Shown here in pieces: positions 1 through 8,100 of a stretch of 64,000 nt of DNA. The translations under genes and the position numbers were made by a program. Numbering within the stretch: the first letter of the stretch is position 1; every line of letters starts with the position of its first letter. Under the pieces are notes generated by a model. It ran no database searches. It worked only from the letters and a program-made list of their open reading frames with translations, and was not told the DNA's origin. This DNA is from Paenibacillus algorifonticola (GTDB lineage: Bacteria > Bacillota > Bacilli > Paenibacillales > Paenibacillaceae), in the NCBI RefSeq assembly GCF_000971975.1, contig NZ_LAQO01000014.1:124001-188000 (forward strand), written 5' to 3'.

Positions 1-1
1 C

Positions 2-475
2 ATCGAGCTGTACTACCACGGCAGGCCTGTTGAGCAGCAGGATATGCTTTGGCTGCAGCAGCGGGCAGCTGCCATCGGCCTTCACCTGAACCTCCATCCC
101 TATGTCATTGCAGAGGTCTCGCCTCAAAAGCTTGCGCAATTCGCCCATTTGATGCTGGCAACTGAGGTGCTGGAAAACGATACAGAACTAGGTTTGCTTC
201 GGCTTTTCTATAATGAAGACAGCAATTTGCATCATTTTTTGACTATAGAACAGCGAGAACGGCTGCGGAGCATACTTGCCCGCTACGTCAGCCTCCCTTC
301 CGCAGCCGAGCGGGCCCAAATTGTAGAGGAAGCCGAGCAATGGCTGCGACAGGATAACTGGCTGCTTTACCTATACCATTCCCGGTTCCAGACGCAGCTG
401 CCGCTAGCCCTTCAAGGGCTGGCTATCGATTCCTTCGGCTGGCTGGATTTCTCCAAGCTATGGATCAAAAAATAA
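2..475 (+). CDS. C-terminal part of an SgrR-like transcriptional regulator (5' end outside window)
   Basis: The reading frame is open from the first codon at position 2, so the gene starts left of the window. The 157 visible residues look like the distal part of a solute-binding-type domain (SBP_bac_5) as found at the C-terminus of SgrR-family regulators, which fuse an N-terminal winged helix to a peptide/sugar-binding-protein fold. The closing stretch (LYHSRFQTQLPLALQGL, then a Gly-Trp-Leu-Asp segment) is the kind of ending seen in that group. The DNA-binding half is not visible, so the family call rests on the C-terminal pattern only. A plain oligopeptide-binding protein is the main alternative. 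A strong hairpin follows directly after the stop codon. Confidence 0.5.
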   Translation: MELYYHGRPVEQQDMLWLQQRAAAIGLHLNLHPYVIAEVSPQKLAQFAHLMLATEVLENDTELGLLRLFYNEDSNLHHFLTIEQRERLRSILARYVSLPSAAERAQIVEEAEQWLRQDNWLLYLYHSRFQTQLPLALQGLAIDSFGWLDFSKLWIKK

Positions 476-476
476 A

Positions 477-520
477 GGAATGCCCTATCAATCATCATAT
501 GATGATCGATAGGGCATTCC
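477..520 (+). terminator. Hairpin terminator after the SgrR-like gene
   Basis: A 13-bp perfect stem GGAATGCCCTATC / GATAGGGCATTCC begins one base after the stop codon, with an AT-rich loop that is itself palindromic (ATCATCATATGATGAT). The downstream T-run is poor, so termination strength is uncertain. Confidence 0.6.
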
Positions 521-530
521 CATTAAAACA

Positions 531-575
531 GGGACGATCCCATCAGCAAGCACCGCTTAGCTAATCGGACCGTCC
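531..575 (-). terminator. Terminator of the NUDIX gene
   Basis: On the minus strand an inverted repeat (GGGACGGTCC with GGATCGTCCC, one mispair) is followed by TGTTTTAAT, a Rho-independent layout just downstream of the NUDIX stop codon. Confidence 0.55.
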
Positions 576-585
576 CTCTTTCGCA

Positions 586-1215
586 TTAATCCAATACAAC
601 CGGCTTATCCGGCTGCTTCAAAAATTCGAACATCATCTTGATCTGCCGCTCGGTATTGCGCTGCACCGATAGTGGAGGAAGCGCATCCTCTGCGAAAAAG
701 CCAACATCGCTCGTCTCCGGCCCAACCGCCGCTTCTCCGCCAATAATTTCACATGCAATAAACAGGTCGTAAATATGATAAATATCCGGTGGATGCTCAT
801 GCTTCTTTTTATCCAGTACTGCGAGCAGCCGCTTTGGCTTGACCTTAAAACCGGATTCTTCCCAAATTTCCTTCACCGCAACCTCAGAAGGAGAAATGCC
901 AACATCCGCCCAGCCTCCCGGCAGCGCCCACGCCTGATCCTGCTTTTCTTTGATCATTAAAATTCGGTCATCCTGGAAAACAACGCCGCGAATGCCGACC
1001 TTCGGCGTCGCATATCCCTTATCGCTGGCAAAAGTTAACGCCAGCTGTTCCCGTTTCATGCCGGTGGCAAAAGCCAGCATATCAACCGAAATGGCGCGAA
1101 GCTCCTCATAGCGCTCGATATCGAAAGCATTTTCCGAATAGGTAAGCCCATTTTGCGCGAGTGCTTGAATCCGTTTTACCCAGTCCAGCCACTGCTCATC
1201 TGACGAATGGTTCAT
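586..1215 (-). CDS. NUDIX hydrolase, YjhB-like with N-terminal extension
   Basis: Predicted NUDIX pyrophosphohydrolase acting on nucleoside-diphosphate-X compounds; the true substrate is not readable from sequence. Residues about 1-65 form the helical N-terminal domain typical of a Bacillus NUDIX subgroup, and the NUDIX fold follows from about residue 70. The NUDIX box is GGWADVGISPSEVAVKEI followed by WEESGF. It keeps the catalytic EExG glutamates but has Ile at the first conserved Glu and Lys for the Arg, substitutions that occur in this subgroup. The start at 1215 has GGAGG about 8 bases upstream. The gene stands alone, with its own terminator downstream and the broken gntR gene ending just upstream. 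Confidence 0.85.
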   Translation of the reverse strand: MNHSSDEQWLDWVKRIQALAQNGLTYSENAFDIERYEELRAISVDMLAFATGMKREQLALTFASDKGYATPKVGIRGVVFQDDRILMIKEKQDQAWALPGGWADVGISPSEVAVKEIWEESGFKVKPKRLLAVLDKKKHEHPPDIYHIYDLFIACEIIGGEAAVGPETSDVGFFAEDALPPLSVQRNTERQIKMMFEFLKQPDKPVVLD

Positions 1216-1234
1216 TCCACATTCCTCCGTATTT

Positions 1235-1832
1235 CTAAATCATGCGGGTCGAGCTCATCAGATGCAAGCAAAACTCCAGATCTGCCTGCAAATGCTCCTT
1301 CATCAGCCGCTCGGCAAGCTCGCCATCCCTGGCTTCGATCGCTTCATATATAAACGACCGTCCGGCGGAAAAGATAAATAATGGACTGCATCTGGTCAAT
1401 AATTTGCACCATGACCGGATTGTTGCTTGCTTTCACAATAATATCATGAAACGCTTCATTCGCCTTCATAATTTCTTCCAGCTCGCCCGTCTGCCCGATC
1501 TCGACGCATTCACGCAGCGCTGCCAGCTCGTGGTCAGGAAGAAACGTTGCAGCACTGCGGGCTGCATGCCCTTCAAGCAGCATGCGAACCTGAAAACGAT
1601 TGCGCAAATCGGCTTCTGTCGGCGTCACAACCTTCTTGCCAACGATCAGTCCCTCCTGCTCCAGCTTGCGAATGGAGTCGCGAATCGGCGTTCGGCTGAC
1701 GCCTAGTGAAGCGGCAAGCTTTTCCTCGACGACCTTGGTGCCTTGGGCAATTTCGCCGCGCAAAATCATGTCACGCATAATTTCATACGCCTGCCTATAG
1801 GCGAGAGAAGGCTTTTTCTTGTCCTGCGTCAT
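1235..1832 (-). pseudogene. Broken GntR-family (FCD subfamily) regulator, probable gluconate repressor remnant
   Basis: The N-terminal winged helix is intact (start ATG 1832 with GAGG 8 bases upstream; the GTG nine bases earlier is too close to it). The recognition-helix region reads LAASLGVSRTPIRDSIRKL. The FCD ligand-binding domain is intact to about position 1350, where the frame stops at 1344. The natural C-terminus (EAIEARDGELAERLMKEHLQ) continues in another frame from 1345 to the TAG at 1235. About 15-20 residues expected between the two parts, including the EH metal-binding His region, are missing, so the lesion is a deletion with a frame shift. It faces a broken GntP permease, and a TTGTATACAA operator lies between them. 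That arrangement points to a gluconate-operon repressor. A sequencing error cannot explain the missing residues by itself. Confidence 0.75.
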
Positions 1833-1923
1833 CTGATCCACCTCATATAATTTAAAATCTTCATTATATAGAACTGCTGGAAAAAAGTATAGACTAGAAA
1901 TCGATTTTAATATCCCCCGTGAT

Positions 1924-1937
1924 AATTGTATACAATT
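1924..1937. promoter_or_regulatory. Palindromic GntR-type operator
   Basis: AATTGTATACAATT is a perfect 14-bp palindrome in the 150-bp AT-rich gap between the divergent gntR and gntP remnants. Its TTGTATACAA core matches the operator known for the Bacillus gluconate repressor GntR. A second half-like copy (AAGTATACATT) lies about 30 bp to the right. Confidence 0.6.
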
Positions 1938-1984
1938 TTAAATAAAATGTATTCATTAATTACTTTTAAGTATACATTTAGTGG

Positions 1985-2787
1985 ATGCGTCGGCCGTCCC
2001 TAGGAGCTATTTTTGTCAAAAGAAGTATTGGAAGTGAGAAAAATGTCCACTGGGCGATGATGGTGGTCGCACTCATTTGCGGTATTCCCTTGTTCATTCA
2101 AGTCGGTATCGTCCTGCTGATCCCGCTCGTATTCGTTATTGCCAAGCATACAGGCACGTCCTTGATCAAAATCGGACTGTCGCTTATCACCGGACTCGCT
2201 GTTGTACACAGTCTGATTCCACCGCATCCAGCAGCTATGCTTGCCGTTAGCATTTTCCAAGCGGATGTGGGCAAAACGATTATGCTCGCCCTGCTTGTGT
2301 CGCTTCCTGCTGCGGCAGTAGCTGGCCCGATTTACGGTACGTTTATTTCCAAGCGCATTAAGCTTGAGCCAAACGCCGAGCTTATGGCGCAATTTACTGA
2401 AAACAAGCAAAAAGAACTGCCAGGCTTCGGTATCACGCTATTCACCATCCTGCTTCCAGTTATGCTCATGCTGCTTGCAACGATTGTTAACTTGACACTG
2501 CCGGAAACAAGCTCCGTCCGCTCCGTCATTAACTTTATCGGCAGCCCGGTCGTCTCACTCTTGATCGCCCGGCGCAGGTGGCGGCTTCAATAAAATTTTG
2601 ACCGCCAGCGGTGTAGGCGAAGCGATTGCCGGCTATGCGCAAATGGCACATATGTCGCCGCTCGTGCTGGGCTTCGTTATTGCCGGATTAATCCGTGCAG
2701 CAAACGCTGAAGACTTGGACGGTTATGGAAACGATCCTATCATTCGTCGCTTTTGCGGTCGTAATGGTGCTTAGTATATTTATTTAA
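1985..2787 (+). pseudogene. Decayed GntP-family gluconate permease
   Basis: Pieces of a GntP-family permease appear in three frames. The first (about 2028-2570) holds HWAMMVVALICGIPLF and the loop VVHSLIPPHPAAMLAVSIFQ, both hallmarks of GntP. The second (2571-2703) reads from GAGGGFNKILTASGVGEAI to the VIAGLIRAA helix. The third (2713-2787) is the extreme C-terminus, TWTVMETILSFVAFAVVMVL, ending in TAA. About 100 N-terminal residues and about 100 residues before the last helix are missing compared with the roughly 450-residue family. At least three lesions are present, so no functional carrier can be made. The neighbouring broken gntR suggests that the whole locus is being lost. Confidence 0.8.
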
Positions 2788-2826
2788 ACTGACTGGGGGG
2801 ATTAACGGGAGATTGGGCTGCGCTGC

Positions 2827-2945
2827 GTAAAAAGGTTGGTTTTCGATCGTTGTTGCTCCGGGACATCTTCGAATTTATACCGCTAAGGCGTTACAAAGCC
2901 CTACACAAAGACGAACGCTACGCTTCTCAAATCCAACCTTTTTAC
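2827..2945. repeat. Possible palindromic repeat element with 13-bp terminal inverted repeats
   Basis: GTAAAAAGGTTGG at 2827-2839 pairs perfectly with CCAACCTTTTTAC at 2933-2945, and the match continues imperfectly inwards. The enclosed 93 bp shows no coding signal. The size and the terminal inverted repeats fit a small non-autonomous or REP-like intergenic element, but only one copy is visible here. Confidence 0.4.
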
Positions 2946-2954
2946 TCCGCTCCG

Positions 2955-2973
2955 CCCTCCCTCCCTCCCTCCC
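2955..2973 (-). other. G-quadruplex-forming motif
   Basis: The plus strand reads CCCTCCCTCCCTCCCTCCC, so the minus strand carries five GGG runs separated by single A residues. That is the minimal-loop pattern that favours a parallel G-quadruplex. Confidence 0.6.
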
Positions 2974-3003
2974 GGTTCATCCGGTTTAAAACATATACAT
3001 CGC

Positions 3004-3031
3004 AAAGGAGCCTCTCGCAGGCTCCTTTTTT
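3004..3031 (+). terminator. Rho-independent terminator
   Basis: AAAGGAGCC, a 7-base loop, then GGCTCCTTTTTT: a canonical short stem followed by a T-run on the plus strand. It probably once ended the gntP transcript. Confidence 0.8.
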
Positions 3032-3180
3032 AATTTTATTGAATCTATTCGCTAGTCGATATCTTGGCGAATAATGAAAGTCGAGAGACGAGAGATGAAA
3101 GATAAGAGATTAGAGACAAATGGCAAATAGATTGAGATCGGGGAGTTGTTCCTAGTATACTAAAGGAAGTAAGTAACTTT

Positions 3181-3828
3181 TTGATAGAACAGGATGTGTT
3201 GACCTTGGAATGGGCTTCCCTCTTATCGTTTCTAGGCGTTGCGGTGCTGCTGACCTTAATGCCGGGACCAGACAATTTGTACGTGCTCACCCAAAGCATC
3301 GCCCGTGGCAAAAAAGCAGGAATCATAACAACGCTTGGGCTATGCACCGGCCTCTTCGCCCATATTTCCGCAGCCGCTCTCGGCATCTCCGCTATCGTCT
3401 ACCAATCGGCAGTTGCCTTTGCCGTCGTGAAATATGCCGGTGCCGCCTATTTGCTCTATTTGGCCTATAAAGCTTTTCGGCAAAAGCAATCTGCCCTCGC
3501 GCTCGGCACCGCCGATGAGCTGGCCTATTCCTCCTTATACAAAAAAGGCATCTTCATGAGCATGCTGAATCCTAAAGTTTCCTTGTTTTTTCTGGCGCTG
3601 CTGCCGCAATTCGTCAATGAGGCAAACGGCTATGCTTCTTTGCAAATGATCGCGCTAGGACTCGTGTTCGTGCTGCAAGCCATTGTTATTTTTACCCTGA
3701 TCAGCATTTTTGCCGATGTGCTGCGCCGATTTATTTTCAAACGCCCACGCCTGTCCAGCAAAATGAATATCGTCGAAGGCTCCGTGTTCGGCCTAATCGG
3801 CCTCAGCATCGCCTTCAGCAGAAAATAG
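3181..3828 (+). CDS. LysE/RhtB-family amino-acid exporter
   Basis: Predicted inner-membrane efflux carrier of 215 residues with about six hydrophobic segments, the usual size for LysE/RhtB proteins that export amino acids such as threonine, homoserine or lysine. The N-terminal family signature LTLMPGPDNLYVLTQSIARG and the later MLNPKVSLFFLALLPQF motif are both present. The start shown is a TTG, preceded by AAAGGAAG about 12 bases upstream. A GTG or TTG a few codons further in is also possible. The gene stands alone. The exported substrate cannot be read from sequence. Confidence 0.85.
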   Translation: MIEQDVLTLEWASLLSFLGVAVLLTLMPGPDNLYVLTQSIARGKKAGIITTLGLCTGLFAHISAAALGISAIVYQSAVAFAVVKYAGAAYLLYLAYKAFRQKQSALALGTADELAYSSLYKKGIFMSMLNPKVSLFFLALLPQFVNEANGYASLQMIALGLVFVLQAIVIFTLISIFADVLRRFIFKRPRLSSKMNIVEGSVFGLIGLSIAFSRK

Positions 3829-3865
3829 CTAGACACAGAAAAGAGACATAAAAGGGAGAGCTATC

Positions 3866-4990
3866 ATGTTTATTGTTATGGGTATTATTATGCTTGCCGT
3901 TTTCGGCTCGCTCGTTTTTTATCAAAGCTGGAGCATTTGGCGGTGGCTGAAGCCGCTGCATACGAAGCCCCGCAAGCTCATTTACACGGTCGTGGCCGTT
4001 CTGCTGCCCTGCATCTTTATCATCGCAATGATTTCGCAAAATGCTATTTTAATTGCGATTGGCATGTACTGGCTCGCTATTTTTTGCTTATTGCTGCTCA
4101 TTATTCCATCCGTTCAGCTCATCGCAAGACTGCTGCGCTTTACGTCATTGCCGCGCGAGTCGGTGTTCAAATGGTCCGGCCTTGCCATCCCCGTCCTGCT
4201 CATAGCACTGCTTGGCTACGGTTCGTTTCTAGCATACAGCCCCGTTGTACGCACGTATGACATTACGATTCCCAAAGGCTCACAAGACGGCGATTCAGCG
4301 AACAATACATTAAAAATCGTTATGGCCTCCGATATGCATTTTGGCATTTTGTCCGGCAGTGATCATGCCGTGCGTCTCGTCGATCGCATTAATGAGCTGA
4401 AACCAGATATCGTGCTGTTTCCTGGCGATATTTTGGATGACCAAATCCAGCCTTATTTGGACAACGGCATTGATAAAATTATGGCGACGATCGAGGCACC
4501 CTACGGTGTGTATGCTTCACTCGGCAACCATGATAAATACAATGGGCATATCGAGGACATTATTAACGCCGTTGAAGCGGGCGGCATGAAGGTGCTTTAT
4601 GATGAGTCAGTTACCATTGATGACCGCTTCACGCTGCTTGGACGCAAGGACCATTCTGATACTGAGCGTGCGCCGCTGAGCGAGCTCGTTCAAGGCATAG
4701 ATGCTGCCAAGCCGCTCATTTTGCTGGAGCATCAGCCTTATGATTTCGATATTGCCGATGAGCTGGGCATTGATCTGATGGTATCAGGCCATACGCATTA
4801 CGGCCAAATATTCCCGGCGAATTTCATTACTTCGCTCGTGTTCGAGAATGACTGGGGCTATTTGAAAAAGGAAAAGCTGCAATCGATCGTGTCCTCCGGC
4901 TTCGGCTTCTGGGGACCGCCAATTCGCCTCGGCTCCCGCTCCGAAATTGTGGAAATCAATGTGACGTTCAGCAGCCCGGGTGCAGAATAA
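3866..4990 (+). CDS. Membrane-anchored metallophosphoesterase (YkuE/YaeI-like)
   Basis: Residues 1-125 hold about four transmembrane segments, followed by a calcineurin-like phosphoesterase domain. All metal-binding motifs are visible: SDMHFG (D156, H158), GDILDD, GNHD and SGHTHYGQ. The family hydrolyses phosphoesters using a dinuclear metal centre; YkuE- and YaeI-type members act at the membrane, and for some the substrate may be a lipid such as UDP-diacylglucosamine. The start ATG has GGGAGAG about 6 bases upstream. It lies 37 bp after the LysE gene and may share its transcript. A bidirectional hairpin follows. Confidence 0.85.
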   Translation: MFIVMGIIMLAVFGSLVFYQSWSIWRWLKPLHTKPRKLIYTVVAVLLPCIFIIAMISQNAILIAIGMYWLAIFCLLLLIIPSVQLIARLLRFTSLPRESVFKWSGLAIPVLLIALLGYGSFLAYSPVVRTYDITIPKGSQDGDSANNTLKIVMASDMHFGILSGSDHAVRLVDRINELKPDIVLFPGDILDDQIQPYLDNGIDKIMATIEAPYGVYASLGNHDKYNGHIEDIINAVEAGGMKVLYDESVTIDDRFTLLGRKDHSDTERAPLSELVQGIDAAKPLILLEHQPYDFDIADELGIDLMVSGHTHYGQIFPANFITSLVFENDWGYLKKEKLQSIVSSGFGFWGPPIRLGSRSEIVEINVTFSSPGAE

Positions 4991-5021
4991 CCATTCGATT
5001 GAACTATATCTATGCAAAAAG

Positions 5022-5052
5022 AGAGCCATCCCACATGAAGCGGGATGGCTCT
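5022..5052 (-). terminator. Terminator between convergent genes
   Basis: An 11-bp perfect stem AGAGCCATCCC / GGGATGGCTCT. On the minus strand it is followed by CTTTTTGC, so it mainly serves the 2055-aa gene ending at 5105. It may also stop the plus-strand phosphoesterase transcript. Confidence 0.75.
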
Positions 5053-5104
5053 TCTTCGTATTGCTTGATGACCCTATTATTGCTTCAATCGCTATCTTTA
5101 CTGA

Positions 5105-8100
5105 CTACTCCAGCTTTTGAAGAAACTTGTTAATAGCCTGGGCTGTTTCGGCCCGTGTGGCGGTAGCAGCTGGATCAAACCGATTTTGATTTTTGCCGTT
5201 CATAATTTCCAGCTCGGTTACCGCAGCTACAGCCTGCTTTGCCCATTCTGATATGTCACTTGCATCTGCGAAGTCCAGAGCCGTCTGGTTGGCAGGCTGC
5301 TCGTCATCGTTCATCATCACCCAAGCCCTTGCCATAATGCTAGCCATTTGCTCTCTGGTCAGCGCTTCATTCGGAGCGAATGTCTGTGCTTCCTTCCCTT
5401 GAATGAGTCCCGCAGCTACTGCTGCGTCTACCTCATCATAAAACCAGTTGTCAGGGGATACATCATCAAACTTTTGCTCAGTGCTCGTTGTGCCAGCGGC
5501 ACCAGTATCCAGATTGAGCGCCCGGACGAGCATCGCTGTAAATTCAGCGCGGGTTGTCGTTTTTTGCGGGGCAAACCGCTCATTCGAAAGCCCGAAGACG
5601 ATATGCTTGGCCGTTAATGAACGAACCGCATCATATGCCCAGTGCGAGGCAGGCACATCGCTGAAAGCTGCTTCATAAGACATGACCGCATATTTGCTGA
5701 AATGAGACACTGAGGTGCTGATTTGCTTGGCAGCCTTGTCGATTTTGCCACCGACATACTCCCACTTTTGCTCGCTTTCATTGTACCAGTAAATGCCCAG
5801 CAGATTTTCTACATCCGCGCTCGCGTTATAGCTCAATTGAATGCCTACAGGTGAGGAGAAATTGGGCAGCTTCGTCTCTGCCCCATTTGCTGTGCGGATC
5901 AGCAGATTAAACGCGTAAGCTTCTCCGGATGATTTTAGGCTGCCGGATTGAACGTTCTGCTCCAGCCTATCCAAAGACAAAATAATTTGCGCGGTCGCAG
6001 CTTCATTTGCCCTAACAAGCTTTGCCAAATCTATTAGCACGCTTGATGGAATTTCAAGCACCACACCGTTACTTTCTACACGAAGCGCAGAAGTTCCCAG
6101 CAATGTGCCAGCATTGGCAGGCAGCACAAGCTTGCTTTTGCCAGCGGCAAGCTGAAGCTTTACAGGCTCGCCATTGCTGCTTGCCAGCTCATTGCTTGTC
6201 ACAACTTGATTCGCAGCCGGTATTGGAGTTGTTGACGGCGACGGTGCTGGCGTTGCAGTCGACGATGCAGCCGGACTCGGCGTTGCTGGTGCTGGTGTCG
6301 CAGTCGGTGACGGCGTTGAAGTAGACGAAGACGTTGGCGTCGGTGTCACCGGTGAACCCGTTGGCACTGGTGTCGGCGTTGGTGTCACTGGCGTATCAGT
6401 TTGCACTGGCGTAGGTGTTGGCGTCACCGGCGTATCGGTTGGTGCTGGTGTCGGCGTTGGCGTCGCCGTCGGTTCAACTGGTGCTGCCGTCACCGTCACA
6501 ACGGCCTCCGCACGGAGCGAGGTTCCATCAACCGTCCCTGCAACAGTAAAGCTTCCTTCCGCCGCATATTGCTCAGCGCTTATTGCATCCCAGACGACAA
6601 AAGCGGTTCCAGTCGTATCGTTCTCATACGTAACCTGAACGCTTGCCGGGAGGCTCGGCGCAGTGCCAATAGTCGTAGCTGCCGCTGCTTGATCTACGCT
6701 TTTAATATCTTTGCCCTCATACAACCCCTTCACTTGCGAAGCAGTCATCGGCCCATTATAAATCCGGAAATCATCAAGGTCCGCATGCAGCTGCGCCCCG
6801 TTGCCATAACCGGATACGCCAATCCTTTTGACATCAGCAGTAGCGGTTATCGTCCTCGGTGTGCCGTCTGTGCCAAGCGTCTGCGACACCCCATTTTTAT
6901 AAATCGCCCGTTCACCGGTCGTGGAATCAAACGTAATGACGACATTCGTCCATTCATTCAGCGGCAGAAAATCATTCGGCGATTGCCTCACATAAAAACC
7001 GTTGGCGCCATCGACATAAAAAATGCTCGAGTTGCCATTGTAGGTCAAGAAAAAGCCATTTCCCGCATAATTGCTTTCCGGCTTGAACCAGAGCAGCACA
7101 TTTTCGCGGTCATTCATGTTTTCCGTCCGTTTAATCCAATAGGACAGTGTCAAGCTGCCAGGCTGCAAAGCCGCACTATTGCCCGCGTCTACATAGTTGC
7201 CGGAAACGCCGTTAAACTGCAAGGCTCCTCCGGTATGCCCATCGCTTACCCAGCCCAATTCCCCATTAATCGTGCCATTTAGTCCTGAAGCAGAGGCATC
7301 CTGGACGACCGATCCTTCCGTCTCATCGAAATTGTAGCGGACGACGAGTGAAGGATAACCCTGTATTTCTCGGGCCATTACCGTTACGGTTGCCGTCGCT
7401 TCCAGGTCTGTGCCAATAACGATGCCTTTTACCGTAAAGCTGCTGCCTGCTTCCGCGTACTGCTCCGGCTGAATGTCATTCCATCTCACCGAGGCATCAA
7501 TGGAGCTGCCATTTTTCAAATAAACCTTTACCGATGCTGGCAGTTTCGGAGCTACGTCCACTGGAGTGGACACCTGCACCTCTTCAATGCGTTCAATTTC
7601 ATCAACTGGTGGAGCAACCATTGCCGCAATTTCCGCAGCCGTTAAAGCACGGCTGAACAGCTGAAAATCATCGACGCTGGCATTTAAATAAGGATCGCTA
7701 TACTGTGATTTGCCAATATAGTTATTTTTCGTTTTGCCGAGGCTTCTCGGCGTTAATGTCATATGATCATTACGTCCAACCTCCACACCGTCCACGTACA
7801 AAATGCCCAGCGGGCCATCCAGCGTTACCGCTACATGTCTCCATTCGCCAGTTGTCAGCGCCGGTCCAGTAATCGATTGCTCGGCTCCCGCCTGATTGCC
7901 GCCCGTCGTTATGCTGAATTGCATAGAGGAGCCTACCTTCGGCGCCAAAAACATATACGTTTGTGTACCTGTTCCAAAATCAAACAATCTGGAGAAATCA
8001 TTCAATTGATCGGCCTTCACCCAGGCCGCAACCGTTATTTTCTCCGTAAGCCCCAGCACATTGTCCGGCAGCAACACATAACCATCGGTACCGCCTACTT

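Larger units (their letters stand above)
2788..3180. other. Non-coding stretch of about 390 bp
   Basis: No plausible gene is seen. The stretch holds the inverted-repeat element at 2827-2945, a C-rich (CCCT)n tract at 2955-2973, a terminator at 3004-3031, and a purine-rich run (about 3075-3135) of GAGA-type repeats leading to the LysE gene. Confidence 0.6.

Noticed and set aside
2850-3074. 74-aa plus-strand reading frame
   Set aside because: It runs through the inverted-repeat element, the (CCCT)n tract and the terminator hairpin, so it is not a gene.
6401-7282. Long plus-strand frame opposite the Pro-Thr linker and LamG region of the 2055-aa gene
   Set aside because: It is antisense to a clearly coding gene with recognisable domains, is rich in Arg/Cys/Trp, and has no ribosome binding site or family likeness.
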